Shown one piece after another: positions 7,911 through 15,666 of a DNA stretch of 28,229 nucleotides. Location: NCBI GenBank assembly GCA_947628395.1, contig CANQZP010000007.1:1-28229 (forward strand), written 5' to 3'. A program made the position numbers and the translations under genes. The stretch is from an uncultured Clostridia bacterium (GTDB taxonomy: Bacteria; Bacillota; Clostridia; TANB77; CAG-508). The first letter of the stretch is position 1. Each line of letters starts with the position of its first letter. The notes beneath the pieces are model-generated. The model ran no database searches and was not told the DNA's origin. It saw nothing but the letters and a program-made list of their open reading frames with translations.

Positions 7911-8657
7911 ATGTTTTTTGCAAAACCAGGAAAGTTTCCAGCTTGCAAATTATTTACTGTTGGGCATTTTATTTTATTTGTAGTTACAATAATTCTAGTT
8001 GCAGTTGCATTATTTTTTACTAGAAAGAAAAATGAAAAAAGTGTACTTAAAATAATAAGAAGTGTAACTATATTGCTTTGGGTATTAGAAATTTTAAAAA
8101 TTATTTTTAATTTAGTTGTTGGAAATGGAAAAAATCCTAATAACTATGTTCCTTTGTATTTTTGTAGTTTAATTTTATATGCTGGTATTCTTAGTAGCTT
8201 TTGTAAGGGAATGCTTAAAAGAGTAGGAGATGTCTTTTTAGGAAGTGGAGCAATTATTGCAGGAATGTGTTTTTTAGTATGTCCTAATACGTCTCTTGGA
8301 ACATATCCGATGTTTCATTTTATAAGTATACATAGCTTTATATTGCATGGGCTAATGGTATATTTGGGTATGCTTGTAAATATTACAGGATATATAAAAT
8401 TGGAAAAGAAAGATATAAAATATTATTTTGTTTTTATTTTGATAATTGGAATTGTAGCTTATATTTTTAATTTAATTTTTGATAGTAATTTGATGTTTAT
8501 ATCAAAGAATTTCCCTAATACTCCTATAGAAATAGTGTATAATTTTAGTGGAAAGTTTTATCCTGTGATTATGATTTTAATTCAAGCAACTTTACCATTT
8601 TATATTGTTTATGGTATAAGAAGTTTGGCAAATATTAAAAAGAAAAAAATGAATTGA
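7911..8657 (+). CDS. YwaF/TIGR02206-type membrane protein
   Basis: An integral membrane protein of 248 residues with about seven hydrophobic segments. It resembles the YwaF family (TIGR02206, related to TMEM164), with the conserved LYFCSLILYAG segment, a central FHFISIHSFILHG histidine-rich helix and a late PFYIVYGIRS. The biochemical role in bacteria is not established. The start has GGAGTGATAAT immediately upstream. Its stop codon lies inside the -35 box of the hpf promoter. Confidence 0.8.
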   Translation: MFFAKPGKFPACKLFTVGHFILFVVTIILVAVALFFTRKKNEKSVLKIIRSVTILLWVLEILKIIFNLVVGNGKNPNNYVPLYFCSLILYAGILSSFCKGMLKRVGDVFLGSGAIIAGMCFLVCPNTSLGTYPMFHFISIHSFILHGLMVYLGMLVNITGYIKLEKKDIKYYFVFILIIGIVAYIFNLIFDSNLMFISKNFPNTPIEIVYNFSGKFYPVIMILIQATLPFYIVYGIRSLANIKKKKMN

Positions 8658-8682
8658 CAATATTTATTATAATAGATATAAT
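8654..8682 (+). promoter_or_regulatory. Perfect-consensus sigma-A promoter for hpf
   Basis: TTGACA (8654-8659), a 17-base spacer and TATAAT (8677-8682) match the vegetative consensus exactly. The -35 box contains the TGA stop of the preceding gene. The hpf start is 31 bases downstream of the -10 box. Confidence 0.85.
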
Positions 8683-8713
8683 GTGAGTACTTAAAAGAAA
8701 AGGGGTGTTTTAT

Positions 8714-9253
8714 ATGAATATACAAATAACAGGAAAAGATTTAAAAGCTACAGAGGCTATTAAAAATTATGTAGAAAAAAAGGTTGAAAGATTAGAAAAA
8801 TATTTTGATACAGAAGATATGGATGTTTTTGCAACAATAAAAACAGAAAGAGAATTACAAATTGCTGAACTTTCAGTTTCATATAAAGGAGAAAGATATA
8901 GAGCTGTAACAGAACATAAAGACTTATATGCTTCTATTGACAAGAATATAGATATCTTAGAAGGTCAAATTAGAAAAGTAAAAACTAAAAAAGAAAGACA
9001 AAATAAGGATGATTCAATAAAACTTAAAGAAGTTTTAATAGATGGAGAAAACAGAAAAGAATTAGAAGATGAAGTAATAAAAACTATCTATTATGAAATA
9101 AAACCAATTTCAGTAGAAGATGCTAAACTTAAATTACAAGAAAAAACTTCAAATAATTTTTTAACTTTTATTAATGTAGATACAAATAAAGTTAATGTAA
9201 TTTTTAAATTAAAAGATGGAAAAAATTATGGTTTGGTAGAACCAGAAGCATAA
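8714..9253 (+). CDS. hpf: Long-form ribosome hibernation promoting factor
   Basis: A protein of 179 residues. The N-terminal RaiA/YfiA domain (about 1-95, starting MNIQITGKDLKATEAIKNYV) binds the small-subunit decoding region. A charged linker follows, then a C-terminal domain (about 120-179) with YYEIKPISVEDAKLKLQ and FLTFINVDTNKVNVIFKLKDG, the dimerisation module of long HPF that drives 100S ribosome formation. ATG 8714 follows AAAAGGGGTG; the GTG at 8705 overlaps it. The gene stands alone between a consensus promoter and a clear terminator. Confidence 0.96.
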   Translation: MNIQITGKDLKATEAIKNYVEKKVERLEKYFDTEDMDVFATIKTERELQIAELSVSYKGERYRAVTEHKDLYASIDKNIDILEGQIRKVKTKKERQNKDDSIKLKEVLIDGENRKELEDEVIKTIYYEIKPISVEDAKLKLQEKTSNNFLTFINVDTNKVNVIFKLKDGKNYGLVEPEA

Positions 9254-9267
9254 TATTTTTTTAAAGA

Positions 9268-9298
9268 AAAAAGGCAGAAATTTATTTTCTGCCTTTTT
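9268..9298. terminator. Bidirectional intrinsic terminator between hpf and the SASP gene
   Basis: Stem AGGCAGAAA (9272-9280) pairs with TTTCTGCCT (9286-9294) around a five-base loop. An A run precedes it and a T run follows, so it can terminate both plus-strand hpf and minus-strand SASP transcripts. Confidence 0.88.
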
Positions 9299-9378
9299 AT
9301 GTAGTTAAAAACTATATAAAAAAACATAGACAAATTTCTACCTTATTAAAATCAGTATTAAAAATCTAGGTTATAAAA

Positions 9379-9582
9379 CTATTTTCCTATCATTGAGTTT
9401 TCAGCTTGTTGAATTAATTTCTTAACCATGTTACCACCGATTTTACCAGCATCTTTAGCTGATATATTTCCATTATATCCGTTTTTTAAGTTTACTCCAA
9501 CTTCGTTAGCTACTTCATATTTGAATTTTTCTAAAGAATCCATAGCTTCTGGAACTAATTTTCTATTACTTGTGTTTGCCAT
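9379..9582 (-). CDS. Alpha/beta-type small acid-soluble spore protein
   Basis: A small protein of 67 residues that coats DNA in dormant spores and protects it. Family hallmarks are LVPEAMDSLEKFKYEVANEVG (split here as PEAMDSLEKFKYEVA and NEVG) and the C-terminal DAGKIGGNMVKKLIQQAE. The KYEVANEVG segment (residues 21-29) contains the site normally cut by the germination protease GPR. The start has a strong AGGAGGTGA ribosome binding site on the minus strand. I could not find a convincing sigma-G promoter upstream. Its presence marks the organism as a spore former. Confidence 0.96.
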   Translation of the reverse strand: MANTSNRKLVPEAMDSLEKFKYEVANEVGVNLKNGYNGNISAKDAGKIGGNMVKKLIQQAENSMIGK

Positions 9583-9695
9583 TTCATTTCACCTCCTGGA
9601 TTTCTTAAAATATGAAAAAACTATTTTGTCTTTTCATTATATATGATGTGTAAAAATTACAAAAAATAAACTGGAAATTTTTGAAAAAATATATA

Positions 9696-9724
9696 TTGAA
9701 AAAATTTTTTAGAATGGTTATAAT
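9696..9724 (+). promoter_or_regulatory. Sigma-A promoter for the HAD phosphatase gene
   Basis: TTGAAA (9696-9701), a 17-base spacer and TATAAT (9719-9724), 33 bases before the ATG at 9758. Confidence 0.7.
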
Positions 9725-9757
9725 AATTAATAATTATAAAATTTGAGAGAGGAAGAT

Positions 9758-10633
9758 ATGTATAAATTAATTGCAATTGATTTAGATGGAACTTTGTTAA
9801 ATTCTTATGGAGAAGTTACAGAAAAAACTAAAAATGCTGTAAAAAGAGCTTTAGAGAAAAATATTGAAGTTATTTTAGCTTCAGGAAGACCAATAGCTTC
9901 AGTAGAAAATTTGTCAAACGAAATAGGAGCTAATCATTTTTTAATATCAGGTAATGGAGCTATTGTATATGATATAAAACAAAAAGAAATAATTTATGAT
10001 AAATTATTAACTCAAAAACAATTATTAAATATAGTAGATATTTGTGAACAGAATAGTATTTATTATAATATTTATACTGAAAATCAAGTAATAACAAAAG
10101 CTTTAAATTATAATACTCTTTTTTATTATAAAGAAAATGCTCATAAAGAAGAAGAGAAAAGAACAAGTATTAATATTGTTTCTGATGTAAAAGATTATAT
10201 CTCAAAATCTGAAAATGAAAAATTTTTAAAAGTAACTGTATGTGATCAAAGTAGAATTATATTTAATAGTATAATAAAAAAAATAAGAAATATTACAGAT
10301 ATTGATGTATTAGATGTATCTCATATGTCTAGAAAAGTTATAAAATCTGGAACAGAGGAAGTTCCTGTTGAATATTTTTATACAGAAATTACAAATAAGA
10401 ATGTTAATAAATGGACTGCTTTAGAAAATTTAATTCAAAGACTGGATATAAAAAAGGAAGAAGTGATTGCGATTGGAGATAATATTAATGATAGAGAAAT
10501 GATAGAGGAAGCAGGATTTGGAGTTGCAATGGATAATAGTACTGGTCCTATAAAGCAAATTGCAGATTATATAACAAAGGATAATAATTCTGATGGGGTT
10601 GCAGAAGTAATTGAGAAATTTATATTGAATTAA
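9758..10633 (+). CDS. Cof-type HAD-IIB family phosphatase
   Basis: A protein of 291 residues with all four HAD motifs: DLDGT (residues 8-12, nucleophile Asp8), SGR (42-44), a lysine in NKWTALENL (about 218) and GDNIND (240-245). The C2-type cap between motifs II and III places it in the Cof/HAD-IIB group, which dephosphorylates small sugar or nucleotide phosphates. The exact substrate is unknown. ATG 9758 is preceded by GAGAGAGGAAG; the TTG at 9743 lies before it. It is a one-gene unit with its own promoter. Confidence 0.93.
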   Translation: MYKLIAIDLDGTLLNSYGEVTEKTKNAVKRALEKNIEVILASGRPIASVENLSNEIGANHFLISGNGAIVYDIKQKEIIYDKLLTQKQLLNIVDICEQNSIYYNIYTENQVITKALNYNTLFYYKENAHKEEEKRTSINIVSDVKDYISKSENEKFLKVTVCDQSRIIFNSIIKKIRNITDIDVLDVSHMSRKVIKSGTEEVPVEYFYTEITNKNVNKWTALENLIQRLDIKKEEVIAIGDNINDREMIEEAGFGVAMDNSTGPIKQIADYITKDNNSDGVAEVIEKFILN

Positions 10634-10650
10634 AGATTAAAAACTATTTT

Positions 10651-10710
10651 GTAGGGGCGATTTTAATCGCCCGTTCTTCAAAGAGGGGCAGACGCAAGGC
10701 CTGCCCCTAC
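10651..10710 (+). repeat. GC-rich two-hairpin intergenic element (family A, copy 1)
   Basis: A 60-bp island begins GTAGGGG and ends CCCCTAC, so it has terminal inverted repeats. It holds two hairpins: GGGCGATT with AATCGCCC (10655-10672) and GGGGCAG with CTGCCCC (10685-10707). It is far richer in G+C than its surroundings. A related inverted copy lies at 26050-26142. Confidence 0.8.
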
Positions 10711-10728
10711 ATGTCGCCTCGACGTGTC

Positions 10729-10760
10729 ACCAATAGGCGTTGATCTGTTGGTTTTTTTTT
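10729..10760 (+). terminator. Intrinsic terminator after the HAD phosphatase gene
   Basis: ACCAATAG (10729-10736) pairs with CTGTTGGT (10745-10752, one G-T pair) around an eight-base loop and leads into a run of T residues. It separates the HAD gene from the Tad-like locus. Confidence 0.75.
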
Positions 10761-10829
10761 GTGAAGAAACAATCAATATTACAAAAATATTACAGCAATT
10801 TTAAATTTTAATTACACCAATTAAAAATA

Positions 10830-10858
10830 TTGATATTCGAAATAAGGTGTTGTACAAT
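10830..10858 (+). promoter_or_regulatory. Candidate promoter of the Tad-like locus
   Basis: TTGATA (10830-10835), a 17-base spacer and TACAAT (10853-10858). The leader to ATG 10929 is about 65 bases and contains a small CTGC/GCAG hairpin (10896-10910) just ahead of the AAGGAGG site. No other clear promoter occurs until 23580, so it may serve the whole locus. Confidence 0.55.
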
Positions 10859-10928
10859 ATATTTAGTATGATTTTATCGAAAAATGAAATAAAGACTGCT
10901 TTTATGGCAGAATAAGGAGGATATAAAT

Positions 10929-11798
10929 ATGGCTTCAAATCCAATGCAAAGAAAATCAAAATTGGCTTTTATTTTAGGAATGTTAACAGCTGTATTAATA
11001 GCAGCAGTTGTTATAATGCTTTTATTGATGCAAATTAGAAAAGTAAAGAAGGAAAAAGAAGATTTAGCTGCTACTTTTCCAACAATGGCTACTGTCTATA
11101 CGGTATCTGAAAAAGTTAATAAAGATGGAGAAATTCCAGAACTAACATCAATGCAAGTAATTTCATCAACAGTACCTGAAAATGCTTTAACAACAGAAAA
11201 CTTACAGGACGAAGAAGGAAATTTAAAAGTTTTCAAAGCTTTAATAGATATTGAACCTAATACAGTAATTACAGATACAATGGTAGAAGAAAATGCTGAA
11301 AAAACAGATAGTTTAAGATTAATAGAGTATAATATGATTACTTTGCCTTCTACGCTAGAAGCTGGACAATATATAGATATAAGAATTGCTTTTTCAACAG
11401 GAGCTGACTTTGTTGTAGCAAGTAAAAAATATGTAGAAGATGCAAATTCATCAACAATATGGTTAAAAATTGGTGAAAAAGATTTACTTACAATCAATTC
11501 AGCAATTATAGAATCATATATAATTGAAGGAACGAAAGTGTATGCAACTATATATACAGATGGAACACAGAGTCAATCAGTAAATACATATACACCAAAC
11601 GAAACAGTACAAAGTATTATTAAACAAAATAGTAAAATAGATATAAATTCTCCAATTGGTATGAGAGCTTTTGTAGAAAGTTTATTGGAAGGTAAAACTC
11701 AAGATGAAAGAGATTCTAGTGTTGAAGCAGGATTCAATACAGAAGAACAAAATCTAAAATCAGCTAGAGAAGAGTTCTTAGGAGAGATAGGATATTAA
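10929..11798 (+). CDS. CpaB/RcpC-like SAF domain protein
   Basis: A protein of 289 residues with one N-terminal membrane helix (about 12-35) and an outside region. Residues about 50-130 resemble the SAF domain of CpaB/RcpC, a pilus-assembly periplasmic component: a short strand with ATVYTVSEKV, then ISSTVPENAL and later DIEPNTVITDTMV. A second half (130-220) contains AGQYIDIRIAFSTGADFVV, which resembles the CpaB core. The C-terminus is acidic and helical. It is the first gene of the Tad-like locus, has AAGGAGG before its ATG and ends 22 bases before the first CpaE-like gene. The assignment rests on the pattern plus the neighbours. Confidence 0.65.
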   Translation: MASNPMQRKSKLAFILGMLTAVLIAAVVIMLLLMQIRKVKKEKEDLAATFPTMATVYTVSEKVNKDGEIPELTSMQVISSTVPENALTTENLQDEEGNLKVFKALIDIEPNTVITDTMVEENAEKTDSLRLIEYNMITLPSTLEAGQYIDIRIAFSTGADFVVASKKYVEDANSSTIWLKIGEKDLLTINSAIIESYIIEGTKVYATIYTDGTQSQSVNTYTPNETVQSIIKQNSKIDINSPIGMRAFVESLLEGKTQDERDSSVEAGFNTEEQNLKSAREEFLGEIGY

Positions 11799-11820
11799 TA
11801 CTTGGAGGTTATGAAAGTTA

Positions 11821-12528
11821 ATGAAAAAAATAGCTTTTTTGGGATCTTATGATAAAACTGATTTTTTACTATATCTTTCAAAAATAATGACATTGCTAGG
11901 AAAAAGAATTTTAATAGTAGATGGAACTGTGATGCAAAAAGCTAGATACACAGTTCCAACTATAGAATCACTATCTATGTCGTATATAACAGAATTTGAA
12001 GGAATTGATGTTGCTATAGGATTTAAAAATTTAAGAGGCCTTATGGCTAGTCTTGGTGCTACTTCAGTTGATAATATGAGCTATGATATAGTTTTATTTG
12101 ATATTGATACTTTTCCAGGATTTATAAATTTTGAATTAAATACTGCAGATAAATATTATTTTGTAACAGCTTTTGACAATTATTCTTTGAAAAGGGGATT
12201 AGAAACTTTAATAGGGTTAGATGAACCTATTAAAATGACAAAAATATTATTTTCAAGAGATATGTTAAAAGAAGAAGATGAATATTTAGATTTCTTATCT
12301 AAAGAATCTCCAGTAGAGTGGGAAAAAGAAAAAATATATTTTCCTTTTGATAGAGGAGACCAAAGTGTAATAAATGAAAATCAAAGATTACAAAGAATGA
12401 AATTTAGATATTTAACATCTCAGTATAAAGATTCTCTAGCTTATCTTGCAGAAGAAATTTTATTAGATTATAACATTTCTTCTAGAGAAATAAGAAATGT
12501 AGTTAGAAGAATTGAAAAAGAAGCGTAA
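11821..12528 (+). CDS. CpaE/TadZ-like protein with degenerate P-loop (first copy)
   Basis: A protein of 235 residues with a MinD/ParA-like arrangement: N-terminal strand and loop IAFLGSYDKT (residues 4-13), LLIVDG-type strand ILIVDGT (30-36) and IVLFDIDTFPG (90-100). The loop lacks the glycines of a Walker A motif, although a Lys-Thr pair remains, so nucleotide binding is uncertain. In Tad systems, CpaE/TadZ proteins place the machine at a cell site. The gene lies between the CpaB-like gene and a second protein of the same type. GGAGG lies about 12 bases before the start, wider than usual. Confidence 0.6.
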   Translation: MKKIAFLGSYDKTDFLLYLSKIMTLLGKRILIVDGTVMQKARYTVPTIESLSMSYITEFEGIDVAIGFKNLRGLMASLGATSVDNMSYDIVLFDIDTFPGFINFELNTADKYYFVTAFDNYSLKRGLETLIGLDEPIKMTKILFSRDMLKEEDEYLDFLSKESPVEWEKEKIYFPFDRGDQSVINENQRLQRMKFRYLTSQYKDSLAYLAEEILLDYNISSREIRNVVRRIEKEA

Positions 12529-12549
12529 GTTTAAAGAAAGGGATAAAAA

Positions 12550-13395
12550 ATGGCAATTGTAACTTTTTGGAGTAATATAAAAAAAGAAACTGCTCAAACA
12601 TTATCAATAGTTGCTATAGCTACATATATGGCAGTAGAGCATAATAGTAGAATATTGATAATAGATACTAATTTTAATAATCCAACAATCAGCAATTGTT
12701 TTTATGATAATAAAGTAGCTCAAAATCAAGTTATGGTTGGAATGTATGGTGGACGAGTAGATTTAGGGTCAGGAATTTCTGGACTTACTAAACTTATTAC
12801 TTCAGGAAAAATTACTCCTGAATCAATTACTGATTATACAAAAGTAATTTTTAAAAACAGATTAGAACTTTTGACAAATGTAAATCCAGAAAATGAAATA
12901 GAAGCTGAAAAAATAAAAAATGGATTTAATGAGCTAATAAAAATGGCAGGACACTATTATGATTATGTTTTTGTAGATCTACACAAAGGATTAGATCATA
13001 ACTTTATAAAACAAGTTCTAAATGATTCAGATGTAATAGTGGCTAATATAACTCAGAGAATGAGAGACTTAGAAGAATTTAAGGCTTTAAGAGCGAGTGA
13101 TCCTTTATTTAAGTCAGAAAAAATATTACCACTAATTGGTAGATATGATAGATTTTCAAAATATACAAAGAAAAATGTTGCAAGATTTATAGGTCAAAGA
13201 AGAGAACTTTCAGCAGTTCCATATAATACACTATTTTTTGAAGCTGCTAGTGAAGGAACAGTTAGAGAGTATTTCTTGAAATTTAGAAGAGATATAATGG
13301 ATAGTACAGATAGAAATGCGGCATTTATAAATGAAATAGATAGATCAGCTAGTAATATCATGGCAAAAATACAAGAAGTACAAATGAGAAGATAA
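12550..13395 (+). CDS. CpaE/TadZ-like protein with degenerate P-loop (second copy)
   Basis: A ParA/MinD-like protein of 281 residues. Residues 3-18 read as IVTFWSNIKKETAQTL, where active members have a KGGxGKT loop. The later strands RILIIDTNFNNP (34-45) and YVFVDLHKG (139-147) match the Asp-ended strands of the fold. A P-loop this eroded suggests a structural or partner role. The protein continues with a VIVANITQRMRDLEEF segment typical of late MinD/CpaE regions. It is 21 bases after the first copy and 45 bases before the CpaF gene. Confidence 0.65.
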   Translation: MAIVTFWSNIKKETAQTLSIVAIATYMAVEHNSRILIIDTNFNNPTISNCFYDNKVAQNQVMVGMYGGRVDLGSGISGLTKLITSGKITPESITDYTKVIFKNRLELLTNVNPENEIEAEKIKNGFNELIKMAGHYYDYVFVDLHKGLDHNFIKQVLNDSDVIVANITQRMRDLEEFKALRASDPLFKSEKILPLIGRYDRFSKYTKKNVARFIGQRRELSAVPYNTLFFEAASEGTVREYFLKFRRDIMDSTDRNAAFINEIDRSASNIMAKIQEVQMRR

Positions 13396-13440
13396 TATAC
13401 ATTATAAGAATATCAAAATAAAAGGAAGGAGTTTCTCCAA

Positions 13441-15598
13441 ATGACTATTACAAATATAATTCTAATATTCGCAGTAATTGCTTTTGTAATAATGTTCGTA
13501 ATGCACAAAATTAAACAAAGACAAAACGAAGAAACAGAAAATTTAGTTGAAGTAGATGATCAGACATATACTTTAGACAAAATGATTGAATTCGTTAAAA
13601 GAAGATTAGACGAAATTACAAAAGTAAACTTATATGATATAGGACTTTCAGAAGAAGAATTAAAAAGAAGAAAAAATAAGAAATACGAATTGAAAAAAGC
13701 TTTAAAAGGATGTACTTATGGAGATGTTAATGATAAAAAGTATGTTAAAGAATTAATATTTGACTTGCTTTCTAAGGAATATGGAGTTACAGAAGCTAAT
13801 ATTTCAAGAGGTATTCCATTTGATATTCCATCATTATTAACAGCTCAAGATAAATTTGATATTTTAATTCATGAATATAAGAAAGAATTTGGATATGAAG
13901 CTTTAACACAACTTATAAAAAAATATAATTTAGCTTCATTAAAATATATAGATGGAGAAACAAAACCATGTTATGTAATAACTAGTCAAGAGATTGATGA
14001 TATATATGCTACTGAGAATTTACAATTAGACTTTTCTGATAAATTGGAGGTAATAGTACAAAGAATATATCAAAAATACAAAGGATATAGTAGTATTGAT
14101 GAAGTAAGAGATATGAATATAGATGGAGTTTCAGGTGGTGTATCTGGACTTCCAGAATCATTTTTAAGCCAAGTTGCTCAAACAGATGGAGATTATTTAA
14201 ATCAAGTTATGGAAGCTAAAGTTCCTAGAGCTTGTGATAGTATATGGATATTCTTCCAAGGTAAATCAATTCGTTTAGCATTCCTATCATTTGGAACTGA
14301 AAGCGAACTTAAAAGAGTATGTCAAAATATCTATAAATATAATAACCCAGGACAATTATCAGATACAAATGGATATAAAATCAATGAAATGAAAGATGGT
14401 TCTCGTGTCGTTGTTGTTAGACCAAGTATGTCTGAAACATGGGCATTCTTCGTAAGAAAGTTCGATACAAAGAGAGCTACTCTAGAACAAATAGTAAAAT
14501 TCGATGGAAAAGAAGAAGCAATAGAATTATTAAAATATTTAGTAAAAGGAGCCAGAATTATAGCTCTTACTGGTGAGCAAGGTTGCCGGAAAAACAACAA
14601 TGCTTATGGCAATGATAGAAAATATATATGAAACTATGAACTTACGTATAACAGAAACTGCATTCGAGCTTCATTTAAGAAAAATATATCCAACTAGAAA
14701 TATCTTATCAATGAGAGAAACAGAAACAATAGCTGGTCAAGAGTGTTTGGACGTTCAGAAGAAAACTGATGGTAGTGTTAATATCATAGGTGAGGTTGCA
14801 ACAGACCCCGTAGCATCTTGGATGATTCAATCAGCACAGGTTGCATCTAAATTTACATTATTTACTCACCATGCTAAAACATTTCCAAACTTAGTAACAG
14901 CTCTTAGAAACTCAATGTTAAGAGCAGGAGTATTCGCAGATGAAAGAACTGCTGAAGAGCAGGTTGTTCAAGTATTAAACTTTGATATTCACTTAGTAAA
15001 AGACTTTAGAGGTAGAAGATATATAGAAAGAATTACAGAATGTATTCCAGTAGAAGAGAAAAATGAATATACAAATGATTATAGAAAAGAAAAGACCATG
15101 GAAGGAAAAATAGAAAAATTCATGGATAATGCTACAATATATTTTTCTAAATCTACTAATAGAGAATTATATAAATATAGAAATATATTAGAATTCTCTA
15201 ATGATTCTTATGTTTTAGTAAATCCAATTTCAGAGGAAAACATAAAGGGAATGAGAGAAAATATGGATGAATCAGATGTTGATGGATTTGATGCATTCTT
15301 AGAGAGAAATTGGGGAATTAAACCACAAAAGATAGCAAAATATAATGAAGAAGAGGATGAACTTGTTCCAGTAAGTGCAATACCTGTAGAGAAAGAATAT
15401 ACAGAAAATTATAATCAATCAGGAATGGGACAAGGATTTGATAATAGTTATAATCAAATGGATCCAAATATGATGGGACAAGAATATAATCAAAATTATA
15501 GCGAAATAGATCCGAATATTATGAATCAAGGTTATACTGAAAGTCCTATGCCAGAGCAACATAAAAGAAGAGGAAGACCACCAAAAACGCAAAATTAA
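13441..15598 (+). pseudogene. CpaF/TadA-type secretion ATPase, frame broken by one base in Walker A
   Basis: An N-terminal membrane helix (about 5-21) precedes the CpaF N-terminal domain and a RecA-like core. The first frame reads GEQG (codons 378-381) and then derails into a stop at 14631. If one T of 14583-14584 is dropped, the loop becomes GEQGAGKTT, a perfect Walker A, and the frame runs without interruption to TAA 15598 (718 residues). Further motifs are intact: Walker B-type VNIIGEV (about 446-452) and the His box FTHHAKT (474-480). A Gln/Asn/Pro-rich tail ends in an AT-hook-like RRGRPPK. The unbroken 3' half argues for a sequencing error, a very recent mutation or recoding. It should be the motor of the locus. 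Confidence 0.85.
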
Positions 15599-15606
15599 AA
15601 CCTGAA

Positions 15607-15625
15607 TGGGGATTTTAATCGCCCG
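15607..15625 (+). repeat. Relic of family A repeat inside the locus
   Basis: TGGGGATTTTAATCGCCCG resembles the first hairpin of the element at 10651, but two bases of the left arm are missing. It lies between the cpaF stop and the next gene. Confidence 0.5.
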
Positions 15626-15666
15626 AAACAAAACAATAAATGAAACAAAGGAGGTGCTAACTAGAA

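Noticed and set aside
9428..9646. Plus-strand ORF opposite the SASP gene
   Set aside because: The SASP product is unmistakable with a perfect ribosome site; the opposite frame has none.
9600..9700. Sigma-G promoter for the SASP gene
   Set aside because: A CATATATA-like -10 can be seen on the minus strand, but no -35 at proper spacing, so I do not report it.
14573..14631. Two separate genes overlapping at 14573-14631
   Set aside because: The second frame would start in the middle of Walker A without a ribosome site. Removing one base gives a single standard CpaF protein.
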